DNA of 64,000 nucleotides, taken from Rhodanobacter_A agri (GTDB lineage Bacteria; Pseudomonadota; Gammaproteobacteria; Xanthomonadales; Rhodanobacteraceae). Below, piece by piece: positions 9,457 through 20,266 of the stretch. The DNA is taken from the NCBI RefSeq assembly GCF_044904705.1, contig NZ_JADIKL010000008.1, forward strand, positions 186,001-250,000, written 5' to 3'. Both the position numbers and the translations under genes were made by a program. Positions within the stretch are counted from its first letter, which is position 1. Each line of letters starts with the position of its first letter. The notes below the pieces were generated by a model. That model was not told the origin of the DNA and made no database searches. It was given only the letters and a program-made list of their open reading frames with translations.

Positions 9457-9533
9457 GGTGGACGTAGCTCAGCTGGTAGAGTCCCGGATTGTGATTCCGG
9501 TTGTCGTGGGTTCGAGTCCCATCGTTCACCCCA
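9457..9533 (+). tRNA. tRNA-His (GTG)
   Basis: Anticodon loop TTGTGAT (GTG). The G at 9457 is the extra -1 G that pairs with discriminator C73 (9530), the identity element of bacterial tRNA-His. Acceptor GTGGACG pairs with CGTTCAC; CCA is encoded. Confidence 0.97.
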
Positions 9534-9547
9534 AAATTTAAGTTTCA

Positions 9548-9623
<76 letters not shown>

Positions 9624-9628
9624 ACGCC

Positions 9629-9657
9629 AAAACGCCGACCTTCAGTGTCGGCGTTTT
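9629..9657 (+). terminator. intrinsic terminator of the tRNA operon
   Basis: An 11-bp stem (AAAACGCCGAC with GTCGGCGTTTT) and a 7-nt loop, followed by GTTTTG. It lies 5 nt after tRNA-Lys. Confidence 0.85.
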
Positions 9658-9696
9658 GTTTTGGGGCGCAGCAAGGTATCCGGCGTGCGCGCGCGC

Positions 9697-9726
9697 TTGT
9701 GCTGCGGCTTGGCACGACCGTACAAT
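9697..9726 (+). promoter_or_regulatory. putative sigma-70 promoter for tRNA-Leu (and tig)
   Basis: -35 TTGTGC (9697-9702), 18-bp spacer, -10 TACAAT (9721-9726). The predicted transcript starts near 9733, about 90 nt before tRNA-Leu. No terminator is seen between tRNA-Leu and tig, so tig may be read from here as well. Confidence 0.5.
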
Positions 9727-9821
9727 GAACCGCTTTAGCGCTGGGTAATCATCGACTTAGGCTGCGACGGGGCAGGTGCGGCGAAAGCACCGTTTCCGCC
9801 GCCAAAGCCGGGCGGGGCAAG

Positions 9822-9907
9822 GCGAAAGTGGCGGAACTGGTAGACGCACCAGATTTAGGTTCTGGCGGGTAACCCCCGTGCGGGTTCGAGTCCCGCCTTT
9901 CGCACCA
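9822..9907 (+). tRNA. tRNA-Leu (TAG)
   Basis: An 86-nt class II tRNA with a long variable arm (GGGTAACCCCCGT region). Acceptor GCGAAAG pairs with CTTTCGC, anticodon loop TTTAGGT gives TAG, CCA is encoded. It lies 82 bp before tig. Confidence 0.97.
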
Positions 9908-9989
9908 CCTTTCGATGATTTTCCGGCGCTGCACAGTTGCCGCCAGGGCGCCCGACGGGCGCCACAACAATCAGGTTCCAGGAGACGAC

Positions 9990-11282
9990 ATGCAGGTTTC
10001 GGTTGAGAACATCGGCACGCTCGAGCGCAAGCTCACGGTGAAGTTTCCCGCCGAGCGTTACGAAACGCAGGTGAGCGCGCGCATCGCGGAGCTGGGCCGC
10101 ACGGTACGCCTGAAGGGTTTTCGCCCGGGCAAGGTGCCGGTGGCCGTCATCAAGCAGCGTTTCGGCGAGCAGGTGCGTGGCGAGGTGCTGTCCGACCTGA
10201 TCGGCAGCACGCTGCGCGAGGCTGTGACGCAGGAGAAGCTGCAGCCGGTCGCCAACCCTGCGATCGACACCACCGGCAAGCCGGAGAACGGCGAGATCGC
10301 CTATACCGCCACCTTCGAGGTGATGCCGGAATTCCCCGCGGTGGATGTGTCCTCGCTGGAGATCAAGCGTCCGCAGGCGACGGTGGCCGACGCCGACGTC
10401 GAGAAGATGCTGGATACGCTGCGTCAGCAGCGCCGCAGCTTCGAGCTGGTCGAGCGCGCCTCGGTCGAGGGCGATTTCGTGATGTTCGAGTACGCGGCGC
10501 AGGCCGGCGACTACCGTTTCCCGGCGGAAGGCCTGGAGCGCGCGGGCAGCGTGCTGGGTTCGGGCAACCTGTTCAAGGCGCTGGACGAGGCGCTGACTGG
10601 CCGCAAGGCCGGCGACAGCTACGAGGCCGAGATCGTGTTCCCGGCGGATTTCCGCAATGAGAACCTGGCCGGCAAGAGCGCCAAGGTGGAGTTCAAGATC
10701 GTCAAGGTGCAGGAGCCGAAGCTGCCTGAGATCGACGCTGAGTTCGCCAAGCTGTTCGGCATCGCCGATGGCGACCTGGAGCATTTCCGCAATGAAGTGC
10801 GCGCAAACCTCGAGCGCGAGCTGAAGGCCGCGCTGATGGGCCGGCTGAAGTCCGAAGTGGCCGAGAAGCTGGCCGATACGCATGCCTCGCTGGACGTGCC
10901 GAAGCTGATGGTGCAGTCCGAAGCGCAGGCGATGGCCGCGGGCAGCGTGCCGCGTGGCCAGCAGCCCCCGCCGCAGCTGGTCGAAGCCGCGCTGCCGATG
11001 GCGCGCAAGCGCGTGATCGCGGGCCTGCTGATGGGCGAAATCGCCCGCAAGCAAGAGCTGAAGATCGACCGCACGCGGGTGGCAGAGCAGCTTGCCGCGA
11101 TCGCCTCGACCTACGAGGAGCCGGAAAAGGTCATTGAACTCTACAACGGCGACCCCCAGTTGATGTCAGGGCTGCAGAATCGCGTGATCGAGGACCAGGT
11201 GGCCGAGTGGGTGGCAGACCACGCCAACACCACCAACCTGGACCTCAGCTTCGACGAGGTGATGCGCCCCGCGGGCGCCTGA
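9990..11282 (+). CDS. tig: trigger factor, ribosome-bound chaperone
   Basis: A 430-residue ribosome-associated folding chaperone and prolyl isomerase that meets nascent chains at the exit tunnel. The N-terminal ribosome-binding domain (about 1-115) holds the docking signature LKGFRPGKVP; an FKBP-like domain spans about 150-245 (GDFVMFEYAAQ to DFRNENLAGKSAKVEF); the rest is the helical C-terminal chaperone arm. The ATG at 9990 is chosen because it begins the family's standard N-terminus (MQVSVENIGTLERKLTV). First gene of the tig-clpP-clpX-lon quality-control cluster. Confidence 0.97.
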   Translation: MQVSVENIGTLERKLTVKFPAERYETQVSARIAELGRTVRLKGFRPGKVPVAVIKQRFGEQVRGEVLSDLIGSTLREAVTQEKLQPVANPAIDTTGKPENGEIAYTATFEVMPEFPAVDVSSLEIKRPQATVADADVEKMLDTLRQQRRSFELVERASVEGDFVMFEYAAQAGDYRFPAEGLERAGSVLGSGNLFKALDEALTGRKAGDSYEAEIVFPADFRNENLAGKSAKVEFKIVKVQEPKLPEIDAEFAKLFGIADGDLEHFRNEVRANLERELKAALMGRLKSEVAEKLADTHASLDVPKLMVQSEAQAMAAGSVPRGQQPPPQLVEAALPMARKRVIAGLLMGEIARKQELKIDRTRVAEQLAAIASTYEEPEKVIELYNGDPQLMSGLQNRVIEDQVAEWVADHANTTNLDLSFDEVMRPAGA

Positions 11283-11363
11283 TCATCAGGTGCATCCACC
11301 GGGTCTGGCGCGTGCCGGGCCCGGTGGCATACTCAAGGCACATAACCAGAGAGCGCAAAGACC

Positions 11364-11987
<624 letters not shown>

Positions 11988-12105
11988 CAACGCAGCTTTT
12001 CGGCTTGAGCCACGGGGCTTCGCGTCTGCGGGCAGACGCGGGGCCCTGTGCTATTCTCGGGCCGCAACCTGAACCAGCCACAGTTTCACCAGCAGGATCG
12101 AAAGT

Positions 12106-13398
<1,293 letters not shown>

Positions 13399-13420
13399 CC
13401 ACCGTATGTTTTCCAACGAA

Positions 13421-13446
13421 CGGCTCCGGCGCTCGCGCCGGAGCCG
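13421..13446 (+). terminator. intrinsic terminator after clpX
   Basis: A strong stem (CGGCTCCGGCG / CGCCGGAGCCG) with a short CT-rich loop, followed by TTTGCTTTA. Confidence 0.75.
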
Positions 13447-13462
13447 TTTGCTTTATACGGGA

Positions 13463-13513
13463 GTGCGGCCATGGATGGCCGCCCGTTTGACTTTCGCGAT
13501 CACGGATGATCGC
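13463..13513 (+). repeat. REP-like two-hairpin repeat, copy A
   Basis: A ~51-bp unit with two palindromes, GCGGCC-ATGGAT-GGCCGC and GCGATC-ACGGAT-GATCGC, separated by CCGTTTGACTTTC. The same unit recurs at 34062, 34126, 57950 and 58010, degenerate at 29070 and inverted at 53951. It lies between the clpX terminator and lon. Confidence 0.75.
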
Positions 13514-13604
13514 TTGAGTAACTCCCGGCCCGCCTCCACTTGACGTGTCATGGTGCCCGGCGCAGTGTCGGGCTTGTCCCACCGGATATCCGCGAGAACC
13601 CCCA

Positions 13605-16097
13605 ATGGCCAAGAACGCCCCTACGCCTGCCGTACTCGACGCGCTGCCCGTGCTGCCGCTGCGCGACGTGGTGGTTTACCCGCACATGGTCATCCCGCTG
13701 TTCGTGGGTCGCGACAAGTCCATGCGCGCACTGGAGCGTGCGATGGAGAGCGAGCGGCAGATCCTGCTGGTGGCGCAGAAGAGCCCGGACATCGACGATC
13801 CTGCCGTGGGCGACCTGCACGAAATCGGCACGCTGGCTGGTGTGCTGCAACTATTGAAACTGCCTGACGGCACCGTGAAGGTGCTGGTCGAGGGGCAGTC
13901 GCGCGTATCCATCGAGGACTGCCATGAGGACGGCGGCATGCTGGTGGCGCGCTCGCGCGTGATCGAGCCGGTCTACAGCGCCAAGGAGCGCGAACTGGAC
14001 GTGGTTTCGCGCACGCTGGTCTCGCTGTTCGAACAGTTGGTGAAGCAGAGCCGCAAGCTGCCGCCGGAAGTGCTGGCCAGCCTGTCCGGCATCGAGGATC
14101 CCTCGCGTGTGGCCGATTCCATCGCCGCACATCTGTCGGTGCGCATGGCCGACAAGCAGAAGGTGCTGGAAACCGCCGACGTCGGCGAGCGGCTGGAACT
14201 GCTGATCGGTCTCGTCGACGGCGAGATGGACCTGCAGCAGGTGGAAAAGCGCATCCGCGGCCGTGTGAAGTCGCAGATGGAGAAGAGCCAGCGCGAGTAC
14301 TACCTCAACGAGCAGATGAAGGCGATCCAGAAGGAGCTGGGCGAGGGCGAGGACGGCCCGAACGAGATCGAGGAACTGCAGAAGAAGATCGAGTCCGCCG
14401 GCATGCCCAAGGCGGTGCTGGCCAAGGCGCGCCAGGAATTCGGCAAGCTGCGCCAGATGTCGCCGATGTCGGCCGAGGCCACGGTAGTGCGCAACTACCT
14501 CGACTGGCTGGTCGGCGTGCCGTGGAAGAAGCGCAGCAAGGTGCGCAAGGACCTGGCGCTGGCGCAGCAGGTGCTGGACGCCGACCACTTCGGTCTGGAG
14601 AAGGTCAAGGACCGCATCCTCGAATACCTTGCCGTGCAGCACCGCGTGTCGGTGATGAAGGGGCCGATCCTGTGCCTGGTCGGTCCGCCCGGCGTGGGCA
14701 AGACCTCGCTCGGCCAGTCGATCGCCAAGGCCACCAATCGGAAGTTCGTGCGCATGTCGCTGGGCGGTGTGCGCGACGAGGCGGAAATCCGCGGTCATCG
14801 CCGTACCTACATCGGCTCGATGCCAGGCCGCATCGTGCAGAACCTCAATAAGTCAGGCAGCAAGAACCCGCTGTTCGTGCTGGACGAGATCGACAAGATG
14901 TCGATGGACTTCCGCGGCGATCCGTCCTCGGCACTGCTCGAGGTGCTCGATCCCGAGCAGAACCACGCGTTCAACGACCACTACCTGGAAGTCGATCTCG
15001 ACCTCTCTGAGGTGATGTGGATCGCCACCGCGAACTCGCTGAACATTCCCGGCCCGTTGCTCGACCGCATGGAAGTGATCCGCATCCCCGGTTACACCGA
15101 GGACGAGAAGCTGGCCATCGCGCAGAAATACCTGCTGCCCAAGCAGCTCAAAGCCAACGGGCTGAAGCCCGAGGAGCTGGGCGTGGCCGAGGAGGCCGTG
15201 CGCGACATCGTGCGCTACTACACACGCGAGTCCGGCGTGCGCAGCCTCGAGCGCGAGATCTCCAAGATCTGCCGCAAGGTGGTGAAGGAGCTCACGCTGG
15301 GCGAGGTGCGCAAAGCCAAGGGCAAGGCCAAGCCGGCGGCGGCGAAGGCTGCGAAGGGCAAGGCGAAGGCCGCGACGGTCGTGCTGGTGGATTCGGCCAA
15401 TCTCGATCATTACCTGGGCGTGCGCCGCTTCGATTTCGGCCGCAAGGAGCTGCAGAACGAAGTCGGCCTGGTCACCGGCCTGGCCTGGACCCAGGTGGGC
15501 GGCGAACTGCTCAGCATCGAAGCCTCGGTGGTGCCCGGCAAGGGCCGGCTGGTGCATACCGGCCAGCTGGGCGACGTGATGAAGGAATCGATCCAGGCCG
15601 CGTTGTCGGTGGTGCGCGCGCGCGTCGACCGGCTGGGCATCGATCCCGAGTTCCACCAGAAGTTCGACATCCACGTGCACGTGCCCGAGGGAGCCACGCC
15701 GAAGGATGGCCCCAGTGCCGGCATTGGCATGTGCACCGCGCTGGTATCCGCGCTCACCAAGGTGCCGGTGCGTTCGGAAGTGGCTATGACCGGCGAGATC
15801 ACCTTGCGCGGCCGCGTACTGCCCATCGGCGGCCTCAAGGAGAAGTTGCTGGCGGCGCACCGCGGCGGCATCACCACGGTGATCATCCCCGAGGACAACA
15901 AGAAGGACCTGGCCGACATGCCGGCCAACATCACCGCCTCGCTGGAGATCCATCCGGTGCGCTGGATCGACGAGGTGCTGGACATCGCGCTGGAACGACC
16001 CTTGCAGCCGAACGAGCCGCGAGCGGAATCGTCGCATGCGGCGCGCGACGAAGCGGCGGACGCCGACGAGGCGGAGTCGCACGTGCGGCCCCACTGA
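13605..16097 (+). CDS. lon: ATP-dependent protease La (Lon)
   Basis: An 830-residue AAA+ serine protease for misfolded proteins and short-lived regulators. N-terminal LAN domain (LPVLPLRDVVVYPHMVIPLFVG), helical region, Walker A GPPGVGKT, the FVLDEIDKMS Walker B and NHAFNDHYLEVDLDLSEVMWIATAN blocks, and the protease domain with catalytic Ser in PKDGPSAGI and Lys in GGLKEKLLAAHRGG. Between the AAA+ lid and protease domain there is an unusual Lys/Ala-rich insert (DNA about 15311-15375). The ATG at 13605 is chosen because it starts the canonical N-terminus; an in-frame upstream ATG at 13545 lies close to a repeat. Confidence 0.97.
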   Translation: MAKNAPTPAVLDALPVLPLRDVVVYPHMVIPLFVGRDKSMRALERAMESERQILLVAQKSPDIDDPAVGDLHEIGTLAGVLQLLKLPDGTVKVLVEGQSRVSIEDCHEDGGMLVARSRVIEPVYSAKERELDVVSRTLVSLFEQLVKQSRKLPPEVLASLSGIEDPSRVADSIAAHLSVRMADKQKVLETADVGERLELLIGLVDGEMDLQQVEKRIRGRVKSQMEKSQREYYLNEQMKAIQKELGEGEDGPNEIEELQKKIESAGMPKAVLAKARQEFGKLRQMSPMSAEATVVRNYLDWLVGVPWKKRSKVRKDLALAQQVLDADHFGLEKVKDRILEYLAVQHRVSVMKGPILCLVGPPGVGKTSLGQSIAKATNRKFVRMSLGGVRDEAEIRGHRRTYIGSMPGRIVQNLNKSGSKNPLFVLDEIDKMSMDFRGDPSSALLEVLDPEQNHAFNDHYLEVDLDLSEVMWIATANSLNIPGPLLDRMEVIRIPGYTEDEKLAIAQKYLLPKQLKANGLKPEELGVAEEAVRDIVRYYTRESGVRSLEREISKICRKVVKELTLGEVRKAKGKAKPAAAKAAKGKAKAATVVLVDSANLDHYLGVRRFDFGRKELQNEVGLVTGLAWTQVGGELLSIEASVVPGKGRLVHTGQLGDVMKESIQAALSVVRARVDRLGIDPEFHQKFDIHVHVPEGATPKDGPSAGIGMCTALVSALTKVPVRSEVAMTGEITLRGRVLPIGGLKEKLLAAHRGGITTVIIPEDNKKDLADMPANITASLEIHPVRWIDEVLDIALERPLQPNEPRAESSHAARDEAADADEAESHVRPH

Positions 16098-16438
16098 GGC
16101 CGGTTGCAGGCAAGGCGCCGCCGGGCCCGGACGCGGTCCGCGGCGTCTTGCGTTATCGTGCGTTTCGGGAAGTTCTCACGCCTCGCGGGCGTTTTGTGAT
16201 GCAGTTGCCGACAAAGTCGCCGCGACCGCTGCATGCCCCCTGAAAACCTTGCTGCAGCTTGTATTGCGGTGTTCGGCGAGGCGCTGGTATAAAGGCGAGA
16301 CCGCAATCCCGGCGCCTGCTGCACGTGCCCGTGATGCGGGGTTGCGTTACGGCGCCAAGCAGGTACCAACCATCCACTGCAGCTGCGTGCGTCCATGCCA
16401 CGGACGTGCCTGCCGCGAAACGTACTAGGGAGCTTTCA
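16098..16438. other. intergenic region between lon and hupB
   Basis: 341 bp without an ORF of coding character. A candidate hupB promoter is at 16264-16293; nothing else is recognisable. Confidence 0.4.
16264..16293 (+). promoter_or_regulatory. candidate sigma-70 promoter for hupB
   Basis: -35 TTGCGG (16264-16269), 18-bp spacer, -10 TATAAA (16288-16293), which would give a leader of roughly 140 nt before the hupB ATG. The -10 is good; the -35 is moderate. Confidence 0.45.
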
Positions 16439-16711
16439 ATGAATAAAACCGATCTGATCAATGCCATCGCCGACAAGGCCGAACTGACCAAGGCCGATGC
16501 CGGCCGCGCGCTCGAAGCCTTCTTCGAAGTCGTGCAGAAGTCGCTGAAGAAGGGTGAGGACGTGTCGGTGGTCGGTTTCGGTACCTTCACCGTGCGCAAG
16601 CGCGCCGCCCGTACCGGTCGCAACCCGCGCACCAACGAGACGATCAAGATCAAGGCTTCGAAGGTTCCCGCCTTCAAGGCTGGCAAGACGCTCAAGGACG
16701 CCCTAAACTGA
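16439..16711 (+). CDS. hupB: DNA-binding protein HU-beta
   Basis: A 90-residue nucleoid protein that bends and compacts DNA as a dimer. MNKTDLINAIADKAELTKADAGRALEAFFEVV is the helical dimerisation half; GFGTFTVRKRAARTGRNPRT is the beta-arm with the Arg-Asn-Pro tip that intercalates in the minor groove; IKIKASKVPAFKAGKTLKDALN is the C-terminal helix. Length and motifs are exactly standard. The ATG at 16439 with AGGGAG upstream is preferred. tRNA-Val begins only 19 bp after the stop with no terminator between, so the tRNAs may be processed from the hup transcript. Confidence 0.97.
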   Translation: MNKTDLINAIADKAELTKADAGRALEAFFEVVQKSLKKGEDVSVVGFGTFTVRKRAARTGRNPRTNETIKIKASKVPAFKAGKTLKDALN

Positions 16712-16730
16712 GCGGCTTACGCTCGGTTTC

Positions 16731-16805
16731 GGGTGCTTAGCTCAGCGGTAGAGCACCGCCCTTACAAGGCGATGGTCGTAGGTTCGATCCCTACAGCACC
16801 CACCA
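16731..16805 (+). tRNA. tRNA-Val (TAC)
   Basis: A 75-nt cloverleaf with acceptor GGGTGCT pairing with AGCACCC, anticodon loop CTTACAA (TAC), T-loop TTCGATC and an encoded CCA end. 19 bp downstream of hupB. Confidence 0.97.
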
Positions 16806-16814
16806 GAAAACTGT

Positions 16815-16891
16815 GGAGCGGTAGTTCAGTCGGTTAGAATGCTGGCCTGTCACGCCGGAGGTCGCGGGTTCGAGTCCCGTCCGCTCCGCCA
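16815..16891 (+). tRNA. tRNA-Asp (GTC)
   Basis: A 77-nt cloverleaf with acceptor GGAGCGG, anticodon GTC in CTGTCAC and an encoded GCCA end. Identical base for base to the minus-strand tRNA-Asp at 29174-29250. Confidence 0.97.
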
Positions 16892-16898
16892 CGGTTCG

Positions 16899-16923
16899 CA
16901 AGGGCGCCCCAGTGGCGCCCTTG
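16899..16923 (+). terminator. terminator of the tRNA-Val/Asp transcript
   Basis: A 10-bp stem CAAGGGCGCC / GGCGCCCTTG with a 5-nt loop, followed by TCGTTTG. Confidence 0.75.
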
Positions 16924-17036
16924 TCGTTTGGACGGCGTTTCCGGGGAATCCGCCGTGACTCGCGCCACGCCGGCGTCCGAATGGTTCATGCAACGTGCGC
17001 CGAGGGCGCCGATCAACACTGGCAGGAAGGTAGGCA

Positions 17037-18941
17037 ATGCTGCAGGCAATGCGTAACAAGATGCATGGATGGCCGTCCATCATCCTCCTTGGCGTGTGCG
17101 TCTTCGCTGTCGCGTTTTTCGGCATCGAGGGCTACATCATGTCCCGCGCCGACACGTACGTGGCGAAGGTGGGCAAGCACGAGATCAGCCAGCAGGACTT
17201 CCAGGGCCGCATGAATGAGCTGCGCCAGCAGCTGAGCGCCGAGCAAGGCGACAGCTTCGATCCGGACGCGTTCGAAAAGCCGGATATGAAGCTGAAGGTG
17301 CTGGACGGCATGATCGACCAGCAACTGCTGCTGAAGGCGAACGAGGACTGGGGCGTTCGCGTGCCCGACCAGGCCATACGCGATTACATCGCTGCGATCC
17401 CGGCGTTCCAGGTCAATGGCCAGTTCGACGCCAACACCTACCGCACGTTGCTGGCCGAGCAGCGCAAGACGCCTGACATGTTCCAGGACGATATCCGCGC
17501 CTCGCTGGCCACCCAGGCGCTGCCGAACGCGATCAACGCCAGCACCATCGTCACCGACGCCGAGATCGACCACTTCCTCGACCTGCGCATGCAGCGCCGC
17601 GACATCAGCTACGCCGTGCTGCCCAAGCCGCAGCCGGCCGACGGCAAGGTCACCGACGCGCAGATCGAGGCGTATTACAAGGCACACCTCGCCGACTACA
17701 TGGACCCCGAGCAGGTGTCCTTGCAATACATCGAAGTGAACGGCGCCCAGCTCAAGCCGGATGCGGCGCCGAGCGACGCCGACCTGATGAAGCGCTATGA
17801 CAGTGAGAAGCAGCGCTTCGTACAGCCCGAGCAGCGGCAGGTGTCGCACATCCTCGTCAACGTGCCGGCCAATGCCACGCCCGACCAGCAGAAGGCCGCG
17901 CTGGCCAAGGCCGACAAGATCGCCGCCGAAGCCACGCCGGAGAATTTCGCCAAGCTGGCCGCGCAGGATTCGGACGACCTCGGCTCGAAGCGCCAGGGCG
18001 GCGACCTGGGCTTGCTGCAGAAGGGCGTGACCAACGCCGCCTTCGACGCCGCGATGTCCGCGCTGAAGAAGGGCGAGATCTCCAAGCCGGTGCTGACGCC
18101 GGACGGCTACGACATCCTCTGGCTGCGCGACATCCGTAGCGGCGAGGCCAAGTCGTTCGCCGAAGTGCGTGACCAGCTGCTGGCCGAAGCCACGACCGGC
18201 GACAAGGACCGCAAGTACAACGAAGTGGCCGGCAAGCTGTCGGACACCACCTACCAGAATCCGTCCTCGCTGGAACCGGCCGCGCAGGCGTTGGGCCTGC
18301 CGATCAAGACCACGCCGCTGTTCTCGCGCAATGGCGGCCAGGGCATTGCCGCCAACCCCAAGGTCGTCAAGGCGGCGTTCGGCAATGACGTGCTGGCGCA
18401 GGGTAACAACTCCAACCTTGTCGAACTCGGCAACGACGATGCGGTGGTGATCCGTGTGGCGAAGCACGTGCCTGCCGCGGCGAAGCCGCTGGCCCAGGTG
18501 CACGATGAGATCGGCAAGACCATCCTGGACCAGCGCATCGCCGACGCTGCGAAGCAGCAGGCCGACAGCTTGCTGGCGCGCCTGCGCAAGGGCGAGGCGA
18601 TGGCGGCCGTGGCGGCTTCCGCCAATGCCAGCGTCAAGAACGTCGCCGGCGTGGTACGCGTGCAGCCGGACCTGCCGGCGACCCTGCGCGACCAGGCCTT
18701 CCTGCTGCCGCACCCGGCCGACGGCAAGCCGCAGTACGCCGCAGTGGACATGCACGACGGCAGCTACGCACTGCTTGCCGTGGACAAGGTGCAGGGCGCC
18801 GATCTGTCCAAGGTCCCGCCCGGGCAGCGCGACACGCTGCGCCAGCAGATGACCCAGGCCTACGGTGCCGTGGCGACCGAGGAGCTGATCAAGTCGCTGC
18901 GCAGCAGCACCGAGATCAAGATCGCCAAGGACCGCATGTAG
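17037..18941 (+). CDS. ppiD: PpiD-type membrane-anchored periplasmic chaperone/PPIase
   Basis: A 634-residue protein with one N-terminal membrane anchor (about residues 14-33) and a large periplasmic part. A SurA_N-like chaperone domain (KVGKHEISQQDFQGRMNELRQQL to about residue 170) is followed by a parvulin-type PPIase domain at about 265-360 (VSHILVNVPANAT ... DSDDLGSKRQGGDLGLLQKG ... ISKPVLTPDGYDILWLRD) and a C-terminal helical region. PpiD works at the Sec translocon exit on proteins entering the periplasm. The order hupB-(tRNA)-ppiD is conserved in gammaproteobacteria. Confidence 0.95.
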   Translation: MLQAMRNKMHGWPSIILLGVCVFAVAFFGIEGYIMSRADTYVAKVGKHEISQQDFQGRMNELRQQLSAEQGDSFDPDAFEKPDMKLKVLDGMIDQQLLLKANEDWGVRVPDQAIRDYIAAIPAFQVNGQFDANTYRTLLAEQRKTPDMFQDDIRASLATQALPNAINASTIVTDAEIDHFLDLRMQRRDISYAVLPKPQPADGKVTDAQIEAYYKAHLADYMDPEQVSLQYIEVNGAQLKPDAAPSDADLMKRYDSEKQRFVQPEQRQVSHILVNVPANATPDQQKAALAKADKIAAEATPENFAKLAAQDSDDLGSKRQGGDLGLLQKGVTNAAFDAAMSALKKGEISKPVLTPDGYDILWLRDIRSGEAKSFAEVRDQLLAEATTGDKDRKYNEVAGKLSDTTYQNPSSLEPAAQALGLPIKTTPLFSRNGGQGIAANPKVVKAAFGNDVLAQGNNSNLVELGNDDAVVIRVAKHVPAAAKPLAQVHDEIGKTILDQRIADAAKQQADSLLARLRKGEAMAAVAASANASVKNVAGVVRVQPDLPATLRDQAFLLPHPADGKPQYAAVDMHDGSYALLAVDKVQGADLSKVPPGQRDTLRQQMTQAYGAVATEELIKSLRSSTEIKIAKDRM

Positions 18942-18964
18942 ATCGCTCCGGCGAATGCGGATCA

Positions 18965-19000
18965 AACGAAGAAGGCGGCCCACGGGCCGCCTTCTTCGTT
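18965..19000 (+). terminator. bidirectional terminator between ppiD and mltD
   Basis: A perfect 16-bp stem AACGAAGAAGGCGGCC / GGCCGCCTTCTTCGTT with a short loop, with A/T-rich ends on both sides. It lies between the convergent ppiD and mltD genes and can serve both. Confidence 0.85.
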
Positions 19001-19027
19001 TCATCGCTGCATGGGGGTGTGCCCGTA

Positions 19028-20266
19028 TTAGTGCGATGCGCTGACCTTGAGCACCTGGCCGGGCGTGATGTGCTGCCCCTGCAGGTGGTTCCAGCGTTGC
19101 AGGTCCCTCACGTTCACCGAATAGCGATGGGCTACTTGCCACAGGCTTTCGCCGGATTTGACGCGATGCGTCCGCGCGTGTTCCGCGGCAGCTCGCGTCG
19201 ATTTCGCTCCGGCGGATGCCGCTGCCGAATCGGCGCCCGCAGCGCCGATACCTGCCACGAGGGCGGCATCGGCGCTGGCGCTGGCCGCCTGATTCAGCAG
19301 CGCGTCGCGGAACTGTTGTGCGTGGCTCACCGGCATCATCAGGTAGGAAGCGACGCTGGTATCGGCGATGTCATTGCGGAAGGCAGCGTTGAGGCTCTTC
19401 AGCGTGTCTACCGGCATGCCGGCGCGATCGGCGGCGCGCGCCAGCGGCATCGAGTGCGGCAGCGGCACCTTGACCAGATGCTGGCTGGGTGCCAGCGCGG
19501 GCAGGCTGACATGGAAGCGGTCGGGTTCGCGCACCACGCACGCCATGCCCAGCAGCTTGGTGAGGTGCTCGCGGGTGATGTTGTGCACCGGCCAGTGCGG
19601 GATCACCGGCGTCTCCGGTGGCAGGCCATGCTGCTGGACCAGCTGGCGGGCCTTGTATTCGCCGGCGTTGTACGCGTAGTCGACGATGCGCCAGTCGTGG
19701 AATTGCTCGTGATAGCCGCTCAGCAGTTTCATCACCGCGTCGGCGGTGGCCTGCACATCGAGACGGCCGTCGTAGCGGCGATCCACGTGCAGACCCATCG
19801 CAGCTGCCGTGGCCGGCATGATCTGCCACATGCCGGCAGGGCGGCCGCGCCGGCCGGGGACCGGGCGGAAGCCGCTCTCGATCCAGGGCAGCAGCACGAA
19901 CTCGCCGGCCACGTTGTGCTCGGCTGCTACCTGCTGCACGTAGGTCAGCTTGGGCAGCGCCGCTTGCGCCTCTTCCTCGAAGCGCTGCGGGTTGCTGGTA
20001 TAGCGTCGCGCCCAGGACAGCACCGCGGGATCGGCATCGCAGTCGGCCATGGCGAAACTGCCGCGCAACCGGTCCCAGACGTTGCCATTGTCCTGTGCCG
20101 GCTCGGCCGCGGCGGCAGGTGGCGCCGTTTCGACCGGAGCGGCGCTTGCCGGCGGGGCAGGCAGCGGCGCCGGTTCGCGGTGCGGCGGCGGCGTGGTGGC
20201 GCAGGCGGTGAGCAGGGCCGAGAGCATTAACGGCAGCAGCCGTTTCGGGTAGCGGTGGCTGCTCAT
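19028..20266 (-). CDS. mltD: membrane-bound lytic murein transglycosylase D
   Basis: A 412-residue lipoprotein that cleaves peptidoglycan glycan strands to 1,6-anhydro ends. Signal peptide with lipobox LLTAC (Cys about 21), a Pro/Ala-rich linker, an SLT/GH23 domain (about 105-235) with the catalytic Glu in LLPWIESGF and the structural stretches AGMWQIMPATAAAMGL and DYAYNAGEYKARQL, and a single C-terminal LysM domain (THRVKSGESLWQVAHRYSVNVRDLQRWN). E. coli MltD carries two LysMs; here only one is apparent. Its ATG overlaps the gloB stop by 4 bp (ATGA), so it is translated together with gloB. Confidence 0.96.
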   Translation of the reverse strand: MSSHRYPKRLLPLMLSALLTACATTPPPHREPAPLPAPPASAAPVETAPPAAAAEPAQDNGNVWDRLRGSFAMADCDADPAVLSWARRYTSNPQRFEEEAQAALPKLTYVQQVAAEHNVAGEFVLLPWIESGFRPVPGRRGRPAGMWQIMPATAAAMGLHVDRRYDGRLDVQATADAVMKLLSGYHEQFHDWRIVDYAYNAGEYKARQLVQQHGLPPETPVIPHWPVHNITREHLTKLLGMACVVREPDRFHVSLPALAPSQHLVKVPLPHSMPLARAADRAGMPVDTLKSLNAAFRNDIADTSVASYLMMPVSHAQQFRDALLNQAASASADAALVAGIGAAGADSAAASAGAKSTRAAAEHARTHRVKSGESLWQVAHRYSVNVRDLQRWNHLQGQHITPGQVLKVSASH

